A DNA stretch of 64,000 nucleotides from Cryptomeria japonica (lineage: Eukaryota > Streptophyta > Pinopsida > Cupressales > Cupressaceae). Made by a program: the position numbers and the translations under genes. The stretch spans positions 266,921,574-266,985,573 of the forward strand of contig NC_081407.1 in NCBI RefSeq assembly GCF_030272615.1, read 5' to 3'. Below are positions 10,847 through 21,677 of the stretch, in pieces (the stretch's first letter is position 1; every line of letters begins with the position of its first letter). The notes under the pieces are model-generated. The model was given only the letters and a program-made list of their open reading frames with translations. It was not told the origin of the DNA and made no database searches.

Positions 10847-10861
10847 ATCTCCCCCTTTGGC
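10847..10861 (-). promoter_or_regulatory. Polypurine tract of the SIRE-like element
   Basis: The minus strand reads GCCAAAGGGGGAGAT, ending exactly where TGTTGG of the LTR starts. It would be the plus-strand DNA primer in reverse transcription. Confidence 0.8.
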
Positions 10862-11146
10862 ATTGATGGCAACACTTAGTGAAAAATGACTAAGTGTCAG
10901 ACCAATTATAAACATACACTGCAATGCTCAAAAACTCAAAATTCCAAAACTCGCAAAGACTCCTAAGATGATTATAACATTTTTCACTGCCCTACACTCC
11001 CCTTTTGACATCAATGGCAAAGATAGGGTTCCGCATACCAAAATCATACAAAATTCTTACATATGTACAAACAAGCTCTATCAACTTACAAAAACTTAAA
11101 TACATCTGCAAAAATGTTTTTCAATAAGCTCAAATTACTGTCCCAA
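10862..11146 (-). other. 3' untranslated region of the SIRE-like element
   Basis: A+T-rich sequence between the extra reading frame and the polypurine tract. It includes a second CCCCTTTTGACATCAATGGC block at 10990-11010, similar to the tract beside the LTR. It could be a second central-type purine tract or a duplication. Confidence 0.4.
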
Positions 11147-12079
11147 CTATTTTTGAGACTCCAAAATTGAGATCTGTCCACTAAAGAGGAATGCCTGCAT
11201 CTTTGCCACCTGAAGGTCTGATGGATCATTTGTGGCTATGGCATCTTGGGCTTCCTTCAAAGCATTGAGCATTGTCTCCATCTTTGGACTAATTAGACCT
11301 CGGAGCTCACCAACTCTACTCACCACTTTGTCCTTGTCATGCATTAAGCTTTTGATCTTATCAAGTAGAGCATTGATTTGACCTTCCTAACTAGCTACTG
11401 AAACAATCAAAGGATCAAAGGCCTGAGAAATGCCTTCCAACTGTTTCTCATGCTCCTTAATCTTCTTCTCAAAAGCCTCAGTAAACTTAGACAATGACAA
11501 ACAAGACTTGTAGATACTCCCACCTTCAGATAATGCATCTTGAATACTTTTGACACATGTATCTAACAAAACTCTATCATTGGCAATCATTCCTTACAGC
11601 TTACTAAACCTATTTACATCAAATTCATTTTGGACCTTGACTGCAACAGACTTTTCAAAGGACTCAAAATGAGTGCTTACCGAGTTGATAAGGCTCTTCA
11701 ATTGGTCAGATGGGGAATCAAATTTGTCCTTGACATACATAGGCATAATCTTTTCTAACACACCGAATGCCAGAGTGAGCAATTCACTGTCTTCAAAGTG
11801 AGACTATAGCAGATCTTCCCTCGCCTTGGCTTGAGCAAATGAAGCTAATTGCAGCTTCTAAATGGGAGACAGAGAGGCAAAGTTGATAGGACCTTGGACA
11901 AAAACTGGATCAAACACTTGCTTATCCTTTTCCAAAAGATCCTTCACTGCCCCTGCAATGTCTCTTGCTTTCGAAACAGTTATCGAGTGGAAATAAAGAC
12001 ATTTAGTATTATTTTTATTTTTTTTGACCTCCTCAAGAATGGAATTGAAATTTGGATGTCCAAGATGTTGGAGATTCAT
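11147..12079 (-). pseudogene. Extra sense ORF between pol and 3' LTR (coiled-coil, env-like position)
   Basis: Four open segments (12079-11858, 11782-11594, 11590-11387, 11344-11147) lie in one and the same reading frame, separated only by single stop codons. This is therefore one gene of at least 310 codons decaying by point mutation without frameshifts. The protein is rich in Glu, Lys, Ser and Leu with heptad-like stretches (for example FTEAFEKKIKEHEKQLEG and KMETMLNALKEAQDAIA), suggesting coiled coils. No transmembrane segment, zinc finger or polymerase motif is visible. It lies directly upstream of a polypurine tract and 3' LTR in sense orientation. This is where SIRE/Maximus-type copia elements carry a third, env-like coiled-coil ORF. 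The true function is unknown. Confidence 0.6.
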
Positions 12080-12099
12080 TTATATTGATGAAATTTTCA

Positions 12100-12663
12100 T
12101 GGAGAAAGAATACATTATCATTTTACAAATACTTTGTCAAAATGATCTGAGCAGCTTGTTCATACAATATCTTTGATAGACAACATCCCTATCGGTTAAG
12201 AGATTAGGACACCTCACCCAAATGGAAATGGAGAAAATTCTCTCAAACCAATCAAAGAATATGTGAGAAATGAACAAGCTTAAGGCAGAGATCACCATGT
12301 AGCACAATAGGGAGACAAATATGGAGGACATTCTCGGCATCAAGTAACCTACAAAAGGTGGTGGATTATAGTAGAACAACTATCTAGAACACAACCGATA
12401 GCATCAAATTGTTGTAGGAAAAAACAACGCACATGTGATCCAATCAAATGAACGTGTTTAAGACCAAAACAAGAAGCCAAAAAGCAAACAAAACTATGTA
12501 GGAAAATGCTAAGCTTGTGAAAAACTAGTTGAAGATCATGCATGACTGGGAGGATTCATCTTTGCTTAATCTCTAAGTAACATCTTTATCTAATCGTTTT
12601 GTTTCTCCTGCCAATTCTCAAGATGTTGCTTTTTTGCTGCAATTAGGTTGTCATATGTATGTT
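12100..12663 (-). other. Probable internal sequence of the SIRE-like element, unassigned
   Basis: Continues upstream of the extra ORF on the minus strand. Short hydrophobic frames (12137-12379 and 12349-12543) have no recognised motif. The stretch is cut by the solo LTR at 12669, so its upstream partner may lie past 14325. Confidence 0.3.
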
Positions 12664-12668
12664 CTCTT

Positions 12669-14320
12669 TGTTGGCATGTTTGTCATTGATGTCACCCCTG
12701 CACGTACAGTGCATTGATGACCTTGCAACCACAATTTGATAAAACTCAGAAATCTACACACAAAAATCCGTTCAGGCTGTTATTACAGAGATTAGTACTA
12801 AATCTTTACCATTCTACCATTCTACCATTCTCTGTGTTTGCTGTACTCAGATTTGCTGTCTTCTTCTCATATTGGTTAAGAGATTGAATGAATACGTATA
12901 TTGGTTGAGGGTCTGAAAGAATGAATATGTGAAGTTTTGTGGATAATAATGTTTATGTGAAGTGGTGGCAGTTTCATTTAATATTCTTGGAGTTGATGGT
13001 TTTGGCTTTGTAACCATATGGTAGTTGTAACTGAGTTACAGCTAATCTTTGCGTCAATGTTTAGTTGTCCCACGTATCTTTGTTTTAAAACAAATAACAA
13101 TAAACTTCATTATAATATATGCTCTTAGGAGTGAAAGAAGACAAAGTTGGTTTTGATGTTTTTGTAACTACCGTAGGTAGTTCTTTCAACCACATGTAAC
13201 TTATTCTTAACCATCATTTCTAGACATTGTTTTAAAGCGCTTTTGGGCAGACTGTTTGGAAGTGATTCTTTGGCTATTATTGTGTATTATGTTGGAGAAA
13301 ATAGAATACATTTTTTCTGAAAACACTTGAAAGTGTCAGCGATATGATACAAGGAAGGATTATGGTTTGGAAGGTCTGAAAGGAAGTGACTATGATGCAA
13401 GTGAGAGTGGTACAGTTCTTCATGTTCTGCAGATCTTATTGATAAGACAGTAACACAATAAGATTTCAAATTGTTTCTTTTGTCTTGACTCAGATTTATG
13501 ATGAGATTATTTATAATGACGGTGACAGTATATTAAACTGTAGATTGACATTTTTTCGAAGTGATTTGAGACAGGGCTACTGAACATGGATAATAATTTC
13601 CAGATCTTTAATCTCTTTCTGATTTTGACTTGCAAAGATTCAGAGTTTTTGAGTATCATTTTGAGAATATAACTACCAAAAAAACAGAGACATTCAATAT
13701 ATTTTTCAGAATATTATCTTGGAGATACTTAGAGATATTTGATACACAAATCAGTTTCTGGTTTTGAGTGTGTTTATATATTCAGAATATACATACTTAT
13801 TTGCAAGTTATAACTATCTGCGGTGTCTGAATCAGAACAATATTTTTGAAAAATAATATCATTCAGATTGTAACACATTGTAGACTTTGTGTATCTTCAA
13901 AGTTGTAATATCTTGGATTGCAGATTCAAAATCAGAGATAATAAGTTTTATTTGTAATATCCTTTTGGTTGGTGCCATAAGGATTCTGAGTTGGTGCTCA
14001 GATTGTGGAGTTAGGGTGTTGAAAGAGTTGGTGCTCTTAAGATAGGGGTTTGGTGACTCCTTAGGGTTGGTGCCCTTAAAGATTGTATTTGATTTTAACT
14101 GTGAGGCTGGATTAGGACAGTATATCCTAGCAGCGTTACTCACTGTGGTTTTTCCCATCTTGGGTTTCCACGTCAAATCTTGTGCAGTTGTTCCTTGTGT
14201 GATTGCTTTGCATTGTAGTTTCAGTTTCAGTTTCAAAGCAATTTTACAAAAGGATTTAATTGATTAAAAGTTTTAAGTTTCATTTACTACTGACTCTCGG
14301 TAGTTAACCTGTGTTCTACA
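12669..14320 (+). mobile_element. Solo LTR, family B, 1652 bp, TSD CTCTT
   Basis: Begins TGTTGGCATGTTTGTCATTG and ends GTGTTCTACA. CTCTT flanks it on both sides (12664-12668 and 14321-14325). It has the family B order of signals: TGTCATTGATGTC near the start, GTTGGTGCT/GTTGGTGCC repeats at 13970-14080, the ENE-like stem-loop at 14145-14171 and TAGTTAACCTG before the end. No internal domain is present. Frames inside it (13859-14267) are not genes. Confidence 0.9.
14145..14171 (+). promoter_or_regulatory. ENE-like stem-loop
   Basis: GTGG, TTTTT, CCC, ATCTT, GGG, TTT, CCAC. Both stems are perfect and the internal loop is only T. It lies 150 bases before the LTR end. Confidence 0.55.
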
Positions 14321-14419
14321 CTCTTGTCATTTTCAAGTTCTTGACTATTAAAGGGATGAGGCCCTTTCAAAACCTCTGTTTTATTTTTAATAAAAAAAAA
14401 ATTACTTATCATTTCTAAG

Positions 14420-14745
14420 GATAGTATGTTTATGGAAAAAAACTGTGTTATTTTATTTTGCATCGATTTTTTCAGATCACACTCATAATTTTCTCCTCAT
14501 CATGATGATGGATCATTGGGTGTGATCCATTGTTTAGATCACACTCATATTTTTATCTTTATCCTAATTATGGATCATTGGGTGTGATCTGAAATATCGA
14601 TGCAAAGTAAAATTATATTTTGCATCAACATTTTGATCACTCATATTTTTCTCATCTTAATGATGTATCACTGAGTTCAATCCAAAACTTCGATGCAAAA
14701 TAAAATTAGACAATTTTTTTTCCACAAACATTCTATGCTCATTAA
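14420..14745. mobile_element. MITE-like foldback element with ~48-bp terminal inverted repeats
   Basis: The left terminus (14420-14468) reads GATAGTATGTTTATGG...TTATTTTGCATCGA. The right terminus (14690-14745) is its reverse complement with a few changes. Inside are further inverted copies of AGATCACACTCAT / GGGTGTGATCT, about 80 bases apart, so the whole folds into a nested hairpin. ATCATTTCTAAG occurs just left (14408-14419) and again at 14772-14783, a possible but loosely placed direct repeat. No coding capacity. The superfamily was not determined. Confidence 0.65.
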
Positions 14746-14783
14746 TATAGACTCTGGAATAATCATGTTTATCATCATTTCTA

Positions 14784-15592
14784 AGTGAAAACATTAGCTT
14801 AGTAAGCATGCTATTGGCTTGCCAAAGACAGGTTCAATACAAAAAAGCTTTACCCAACAGCATTACATAAAAAAAATGCATCCCAGTCAAGAGATCTCAA
14901 GATTCTGTGCATTTGAACATCAAAAGTATTTAAATATTATTTATTAATGCATCACAGAGAACATAAGTACCCCTTCTACCATTTAGATCTTAATTAATAA
15001 GATGACCTTGATTGAAATTACTCTTCAAGAAAATGTTGCTAGGCAAAATTTATTATGCTTCCATATTACTTCGCGAGGAAAGAGCAACTTTAGGGTAAGG
15101 AAACAAGCTTACCCAGTAGCTGTAGCAGCCCAAGAAACTGTGTTATAAATTGTTTTGCTGCCATCCCATAACTTTTGGAGTTTTCCTTTATTTTTTGGAA
15201 CAGAAAAAGTTTTCTCCAAAGCTGGACATGTAGACAAATAAATAGTGCCAAATGAAACATGGTTCAATAAAACATGCCAATCTTTGTTTCATGGAAATAA
15301 AACCACACTTTTCAGCATTGTATGTACTTTCTAAGAAGGTTGAAAATGTGAGAATTCTTTTCGGTGTCACATGTACTCTCTAAGAGGGTGGGATAGTACC
15401 TTTTCGAAGTTGCTCAGGAGTCATTTCCTGCCAGAAAATTCCATGGGAAACAAAAAGAAAACCATCAGATTCTATTCATTTAGTGACATGTATTATGGCA
15501 TCTCTCCAATAAAAGATTTTCCACTAAAAACTTGTCACAGAAAGAAACGCAGTTGCAGACATGAAAATTAAAAGTATTTATACTCTTATCTA
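14784..15592. other. Spacer without recognised feature
   Basis: A+T-rich. Two short frames on opposite strands (15188-15571) meet at TGTACTCTCTAAGAGGGT and have no motif. Confidence 0.3.
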
Positions 15593-15995
15593 ATTACTAG
15601 GTGCTAATTATTGAAACATTCAGCTTAAAAAATAAGGTTTAAACCACTTCCACATGATACAAAATTCTCTCTTTATTAAAGGTGATGAGAATGTATGTCA
15701 TATACGTCATCTCTTAGCTATACTCCTCTTTTGGGTGTATTGCTGGGTGCTAAATATCAAAACCAATAATTGTTATTGCTTATGAGAATGTATACCACGT
15801 GCTTCATCTCTTAGTTATACTCCTCTTTTGGGTGTATCGTAAGCGCTAATTATTGAATCCTTCAGCATAAAAAATAAGATTTAAATCACTTATGCAGAAG
15901 ATCAAAACATACACCTTTTTGTTAAAAAGTAATTATCAAAACCAATACTCATTATTGCTTATGAGCATCTATGTCACATATGTCATCTTTTATTG
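15593..15995. repeat. Interleaved degenerate tandem repeat
   Basis: GCTAATTATTGAA...TTCAGC recurs at 15602 and 15844. TCATCTCTTAG.TATACTCCTCTTTTGGGTGTAT recurs about 97 bases apart at 15707 and 15804. TATCAAAACCAATA...TTATTGCTTATGAG recurs at 15754 and 15936. The units are interleaved, which suggests a duplication within a duplication. Confidence 0.65.
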
Positions 15996-16694
15996 TATAA
16001 AATAATGAAACTCACAACAACAAATGATAGTACATAATTTGATATTATTCAATATAACTCTAAAAGAGTATAACAACAAAAATCAGCAGCTCCCACTTCC
16101 CTATTGCCTCTGCCCATCCTCACAATAATGGGGCAAGTGGCAAAGGCAGTAAACTCCAAGGAATTAAGTGGAAATCCCAAATATTGGTTTTAAAGAGAAC
16201 TATTTGATAATTCTTGTTATAGAGATCCAAGACTTCCTAGAGCTTGTGGGTTAATGAGAAGTCCTTTCGGTTCTTGTACCATCACCTACTCCATCAAGCT
16301 TGGCCTTACAAACAATTGATAAGAGCTTTTTGCCCTTTGTTGTTAGTTTAGAAGTCCCCTTGTCTATAGGGGTACACAAATTGATTGCAAAAGAGAATCC
16401 AAACTCTTAATTAATGCAATGCTCAGAGGTGTCTATCAAGACTGAAAACTTAATTCAATTCAAGGACAAAATCTTTCTTCATGCTTTGAATCTATCATTT
16501 GACTGCATATTTTGATCCATAAGCTAGTGAAAGCTATTCCTTATAGTTATCACATACATACTCTTAATGAAGGATGAACTACACATTCTAGGCAAATCAA
16601 TACCAAAGAACTTAAGGAAATTGGGGGTAAATAAACACCACTAAATGAAGATGCAAAGATTCACCCCAGAGCATGCAAATTCTAGGGGAAAATG
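15996..16694. other. Spacer without recognised feature
   Basis: A+T-rich, no reading frame of note, no repeat seen. It ends at the TGTGATGTCCCC start of the gypsy LTR. Confidence 0.3.
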
Positions 16695-17415
16695 TGTGAT
16701 GTCCCCGATATAATTAAATAATAAATTTAAATACTTTATTGTAAGGCCCCCAATGTAATAACAAATCTTTCGGACCCTTTATTTAATTAGATTAGTCAAG
16801 TCTTAGTTTGGTCGCGTCGACCCATTTGTAACCCTTCGGGAAAATTCCTGGAGCCCATATTTATGGCCGATTCTGTCATTTGTGTTGGTATGCGAATTTG
16901 GTATTTTCTCTTGTTTGCGTGAATTCTAGTTAGAGTTCTGTTATCTGCCATTTCGGAGCTAAAAGACCCTCCCTATTTGGTTCTCGCAGTTTCGGTGGGA
17001 ATAACTCCTCACCCTACTCTGCCCTGCTCTCAGTCCCGGATTGTTGTAGTTTGAAGTGCATTAATCTGACTATTCTCTGGCTCGTGCAATAACATATAAA
17101 TCTTCTTGTTCATCGTTTATCTGGCATCATACCTTATTGCAAGCTTCATCGATTCCACATACCACACTTTGGTTGAATACACCACACGCTGAACGACCTG
17201 GTTTGGGTGACAAGTCTTCCCTACCGTACGGTCTGCACCCTCACCGTACAGTCTCACACCACCGTACGACCTTCACCGTACGGCCCCCTCTCACTCCGTC
17301 GTACGACACTTGCATCGTACAAACCCCTCCTCATACCACCGTACAACCACTCCTCCTCTCACCACCGTACGACCTTTCCCTTGACAGTTACACCATACGG
17401 TCAAGAAACATTACA
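16695..17415 (+). mobile_element. 5' LTR of outer Ty3/gypsy element, 721 bp
   Basis: Begins TGTGATGTCCCCGATAT and ends AGAAACATTACA, followed after one base by a primer-binding site. Its 3' third (17222-17400) is a cluster of CGTAC-containing motifs. The matching 3' LTR is not in the window, because the element is cut at 27228. No clear duplication partner exists for the left flank AAATG. Confidence 0.8.
17222..17400 (+). repeat. Cluster of ACCGTACGG-type motifs in the LTR
   Basis: Eight CGTAC cores, mostly CACCGTACGRC or CACCGTACARY, plus a ninth as CCATACGG, in about 180 C-rich bases. CCGTACGG is a perfect palindrome. The cluster lies in the R-U5 half of the LTR, just before the primer site. 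Confidence 0.75.
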
Positions 17416-17416
17416 G

Positions 17417-17428
17417 TGGTATCAGAGC
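17417..17428 (+). promoter_or_regulatory. Primer-binding site, tRNA-iMet type
   Basis: TGGTATCAGAGC, the canonical complement to the 3' end of plant initiator methionine tRNA, one base after the LTR. Confidence 0.9.
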
Positions 17429-17512
17429 TGGTGATCTTGTCAGCCTGTCGTGTAGTGGATGCAAGTGTACACTAGAAGGAGGTACCATTAAGCCGACCGA
17501 ATGGGGGAACCA

Positions 17513-18806
17513 TGTAAGAACCCAACTTGGCTCTCCTCTGCTGACTGTTTCTTTTGAATGCAGTAGATTTGAATTTGTTTTGGTTTTTGAATGTTTATGG
17601 ATTTTTTTTGTGTTTTTTTGGTAATACTGAGCAATGATACAATACTGAAATAAACTCCTATGCTTAAAATAATACTGAAACAATAATATTACTGCTGGAA
17701 ATAATTTTTGAGACTATCAAGGAAATGTTTGTTCTGTTCTATGGCCAATATGCTTGAAAAAACAAATTCATTACAATGTAAGATAAAAACCTGATTTTTG
17801 CTGTCCCAGTAGATGAAAAATCTGCAAAACTGCAAATTTTAATTTTTAAATTTTTTTACTGTTCACGCGGTACTGTAGTAGTCCGTACGGAGGCACTGTT
17901 CACGAGGCACTGTAGCAGTACGACGGTGATGTAGCAATCTGTACCGTACTTGTTAATCACCAAAATTTCTTCAATAAATCTGCAATAATTTCTCGTGAAT
18001 TTATTCTTCAATTCTGCGCAATTAGATGTAAATAAGACCTCTGAATGAAGTCTTCCTGAAACCAAATATCACTGAATATTTCATCAGCTCAGATGGTGAA
18101 CATTGAAGCAACTACGTCCTCCAATGGTGGCTAAAAACCCTAGTCTCCAAAGCAAAACCCTTTCAATTCCACAATGTCAAAATAAAAATAGCCCTCCTCT
18201 TCTTTCCAAACTCAACGCTATATATCCTTTTTTGCAAATCGTACCCTAATCCTCTTAATTACAATTTTGCTTGTAGTTTCATTTAATTTCACTTTGGGTG
18301 TCAAAACGATTTTAATCATTAAATGGGCATTTAATTTTAATATTTCAATAGTCTAGCTCAGATAATTTAATTAAAAACATGGCCCCGTCTAATGATGAGT
18401 TGACCCTCAAGTTAAGTGATTATAATATAAAGTCACTTTATAACTTTATTATTAAATCACATAATAATAAATGCTAAGTTATTCAAACTTGTCTAACTCC
18501 ATGAATATTTTGAATTTAGCTATGCCGTCTGAAACTGGAGCTCACCGGTTGACCACCCATATGACCGTGATGTCTGCTAAAAATAGCAGGGGTCCAGCTC
18601 CAATTGCTAAAAATAGCCTACCCAAGCCAAACTCAAAGCAAAACTCATCATAAACAAACTTTGGCAACCCAGAAGTGTACTCTGCTCTGTCCCCGAAAGA
18701 TCTCCACGCCAAGGTGACCCTCTATCCAATCCTACTAGCCTATGAGGGTCTTTGATAGGCTAATCACAAGCTAGAGTGATGTCTCTAGCTAGAAGGGGGC
18801 ATCACA
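17513..18806 (-). mobile_element. 3' LTR of nested chromovirus, 1294 bp
   Basis: On the minus strand it begins TGTGATGCCCCCTTC and ends GGGTTCTTACA. It matches 23619-24880 almost throughout. It is longer than the other copy because of extra sequence at about 17880-17930 (…GTACGGAGGCACTGTTC…). Confidence 0.93.
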
Positions 18807-18822
18807 GTCCGCCCTCCCTGAA
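18807..18822 (-). promoter_or_regulatory. Polypurine tract of nested chromovirus
   Basis: The minus strand reads TCAGGGAGGGCGGAC, directly before TGTGATGCCCC. It overlaps the last codons of pol (QFQGGR), so coding sequence and primer share the same bases. Confidence 0.8.
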
Positions 18823-19148
18823 ATTGCTTGTCCTCAAGCAATCTCAACTCTAGATGCTGTAAAATCTCCTCGCTCTCCCAAGTAGCATACTCTACCGGCA
18901 AATCCTTCCACTTCACGAAATATTCCCAGATGGTATGTCTCCTCAAGTTCCTTTCTCTGAAATCAATGATAGCCTACGGTATCAAAACAAGTTTCCCTCA
19001 TCATCCAGGGGTGGTAGTACTGTAGAAGGCACAATATGATGTCCTAGCGCCTTCTTGAGGCGTGACACATGAAAAACGTTGTGCACCTTGCTCTCCGTCG
19101 GCAAATCACCTCTCCCACTTTCCTGATAATCGTAAATGGACCATAGTA
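18807..19148 (-). pseudogene. Chromodomain-bearing C-terminus of nested pol, out of frame
   Basis: After the stop at 19149 the minus strand still encodes the pol tail. YYGPFTIIRKVGE comes in the old frame, then after a shift KVHNVFHVSRLKKALGHHIV. After another shift and a stop comes IIDFRERNLRR and the chromodomain core YFVKWKDLPVEYATWESEEI, ending EDKQFQGGR at the polypurine tract. This is the integrase-tethering chromodomain of chromoviruses. The stop at 19149-19151 is TGA in P*YYGP, where related elements usually have Arg; a CGA-to-TGA change by methyl-C deamination would explain it. Confidence 0.8.
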
Positions 19149-21656
19149 TCATGGCTTAAGTTTCTCGGCACCACTCTTCTTGAGAGTGGATTGACGGTAA
19201 GGCTGCAACATAAGATAAACCATATCTCCAACCTCAAAAGTCCGCTCAGTCCTCTTTTGATCTACATACTGCTTCTGCTGATTCTGTGCCTTAGTTATAT
19301 TATCCTTGAGAGTCTTAACAATGTCTTGACTCTCCTGTAACAAATCACCTGCACTGGGCACTCTACTGTCACTCAAAAGCAGATCCATAAAATTGGGTGC
19401 CTCATACCCATACAGGGCCATAAAGGGTGACATCTGAATAGACATGTGATAAGTGGTATTGTAGCAATACTCACAGAGATAAATCCATTTTACCCATGCC
19501 TTTTGTTGCCCTACTATATAATTTCTGAGATATCCCTCCACCCATTTGTTCACTATCTCCGTCTGACCATCTGTCTGAGGGTGGTAGCTAGTACTCGGAG
19601 TGAGCTCTGTTGCACACAACCTGAATAGCTCCTGCCAAAAGTGACTCATAAACCTGCTGTCCCTGTCACTCACAATGCTCCGAGGTAAGCCATGTAATCT
19701 GAATATCTCCTTGAAGAACAACTCTACCACCTGTGTAGCAGTGTATGCAGCAGTGATCGGAAAGAAGTGTGCAAACTTCGTAAGGCGATCCACAACCACA
19801 TACATGCAGTCCCTGCCTTGGGCTCTAGGTAGTCCTGTGATGAAGTCCATAGGCAAACACTCCCACTTCCTATCAGGAATCGGAAGTGGCTGAAGTAAAC
19901 CGGCTGGATAGGAGTGTTCTTGCTTATTCTGCTGGCAGGTGGCACACTCCCTAACATACTGAAGTACCTCTGCTTTGAGCCCTTTCCATGTGAAGCGCTC
20001 TCTAATCTGCCGGTATGTCTTGTAGAAACCAGGATGTCCTGCCATAGGTGAATCATGAAAAGATTTCAGAACCATCCCCCTCACTGCTGATCCTGGAACC
20101 AAAAATATTCGCCCTTTGTAAATGATGAGCTCATTCACAAGGGTGTATCTGCTGTCCTGAATAGTCCCATCTATGAATCCAGCTGCCCAAGTATCCTTTG
20201 CATACTCTGCAAGGATCAAGTGTCTCCAATCCTCCGATATGTCTGTCAATAAGCTCAAATGGGGCCTACATGATAAGGCATCAGCAACTACATTCTGTGT
20301 CCCCTTAAAATATGTAATGTCAAAGTCATAGGACTGTAACTTGCTCACCCACTTCTGCTGCCTATCATTGAGATCTCGCTGCCCCAAAAAGTATTTTAGG
20401 CTATTATGGTCGGTTTTGATACAAAATTTGCTACCTACTAAATATTGCCTGAATTTAGCCAAAGCATGCATAATGGCTAACATCTCCTTATCATATATGC
20501 TAAAGCTCCGCTCTGGCCCTCTCAATTTCCTGCTCTCATAAGCAATAGGATGCTTCTCCTGCATAAGCACCGCTCCAATGCCCTCTCTGGAAGCATCACA
20601 GTGTAGCTCAAAAGGTTTGCTGAAATCTGGTAATGCTAACACTGGACAAGAAGTCATCAACTCCTTAAATTTCTCAAAACACTCCTGTGCCTCAGGAGTC
20701 CACAAGAAAGCTCCCTTTCTCATCAAATCTGTCAAGGGTGCTGCATGCCTAGAATATCCATCCACAAACCTCCTGTAAAAGCCACATAATCCCAGAAAGC
20801 CCCTCAACTGTGTAAGGTTCACCGATGAAGGCCACTCCACAATGGCACGAATCTTTTCAGGATCCATGCGTACGCCCTCTGCATTGATGATGTGACCCAA
20901 GTACAACAACTCTGTCATGCCCAAATCACACTTCGACTCCTTTGCATACAAGGACTCTCTGCCCAATATATCCAACACCATGTCAAGGTGAACCAAGTGC
21001 TCCTCCCAAGATCTACTGTACACCAAGATATCATCGAAGAAGACAAGTACAAATTTCCTCAACTGAGGATGGAAAACCCGATTCATTGTTGCCTGAAAAG
21101 TAGCAGGTGCGTTAGTTAGCCCAAATGGCATAACTACAAACTCAAAATGGCCACAATGACATCTAAAGGCTGTCTTCTCAATGTCCTGCTCTCTAACTCT
21201 AATCTGGTGATAACCTGATCTCAAATCTATCTTCGAGAAGAAGCAAGCTCCATGAAGCTCATCTATCAACTCATCGATCCTAGGAATGGGGTACCTGTTT
21301 TTAATTGTCTTCCTATTAAGCACCCTGTAATCAATGCACATCCTCAATGTCCCATCCTTCTTCTTCACTAAGACCACTGAAGAAGCGAAAGGAGACTTAC
21401 TTGGTCTAATGTGGCCCATAGCAAGTAACTCCTTTACGGTTTTCTCAATTTCATCCTTCAACCTCTTCGGATGCCTGTAAGGTGTAATCATGATGGGTTT
21501 AGCCCCCTCCTCTAACTCAATGATGTGCTCAATACCCCTATCTGGTGGTCTACCTGGTGGAATGTCACTGAACACCTTAGAGTGTTTAACTCTAAGATCC
21601 TGAATATCAGGAGGATATTCAATCTTCTGCTGTCCCTCCTGTGATGGCATCAACAT
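19149..21656 (-). CDS. pol: pol polyprotein: reverse transcriptase, RNase H, integrase (nested chromovirus)
   Basis: An 835-codon open frame. Roughly residues 60-330 are reverse transcriptase: [39 protein letters not shown] and the active-site [10 protein letters not shown]. Residues ~340-460 are RNase H ([40 protein letters not shown]). Residues ~530-800 are integrase, with the HHCC zinc-binding motif (H-DSPMAG-H...C-ATC) and DDE core ([30 protein letters not shown]). The frame is the same as that of gag-protease. The first Met lies seven codons after a TAG stop, so it is only the longest open part of a gag-pol fusion. It ends early at a TGA before the chromodomain. A normal chromovirus would read gag-PR-RT-RH-INT-chromo as one polyprotein. 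Confidence 0.95.
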   Translation of the reverse strand: MLMPSQEGQQKIEYPPDIQDLRVKHSKVFSDIPPGRPPDRGIEHIIELEEGAKPIMITPYRHPKRLKDEIEKTVKELLAMGHIRPSKSPFASSVVLVKKKDGTLRMCIDYRVLNRKTIKNRYPIPRIDELIDELHGACFFSKIDLRSGYHQIRVREQDIEKTAFRCHCGHFEFVVMPFGLTNAPATFQATMNRVFHPQLRKFVLVFFDDILVYSRSWEEHLVHLDMVLDILGRESLYAKESKCDLGMTELLYLGHIINAEGVRMDPEKIRAIVEWPSSVNLTQLRGFLGLCGFYRRFVDGYSRHAAPLTDLMRKGAFLWTPEAQECFEKFKELMTSCPVLALPDFSKPFELHCDASREGIGAVLMQEKHPIAYESRKLRGPERSFSIYDKEMLAIMHALAKFRQYLVGSKFCIKTDHNSLKYFLGQRDLNDRQQKWVSKLQSYDFDITYFKGTQNVVADALSCRPHLSLLTDISEDWRHLILAEYAKDTWAAGFIDGTIQDSRYTLVNELIIYKGRIFLVPGSAVRGMVLKSFHDSPMAGHPGFYKTYRQIRERFTWKGLKAEVLQYVRECATCQQNKQEHSYPAGLLQPLPIPDRKWECLPMDFITGLPRAQGRDCMYVVVDRLTKFAHFFPITAAYTATQVVELFFKEIFRLHGLPRSIVSDRDSRFMSHFWQELFRLCATELTPSTSYHPQTDGQTEIVNKWVEGYLRNYIVGQQKAWVKWIYLCEYCYNTTYHMSIQMSPFMALYGYEAPNFMDLLLSDSRVPSAGDLLQESQDIVKTLKDNITKAQNQQKQYVDQKRTERTFEVGDMVYLMLQPYRQSTLKKSGAEKLKP

Positions 21657-21677
21657 GCACTGTGCTGCCCACTCTAC

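Noticed and set aside
17137-17475. 112-codon frame over the CGTAC cluster
   Set aside because: It lies in an LTR and crosses the primer-binding site; its composition reflects the repeat.
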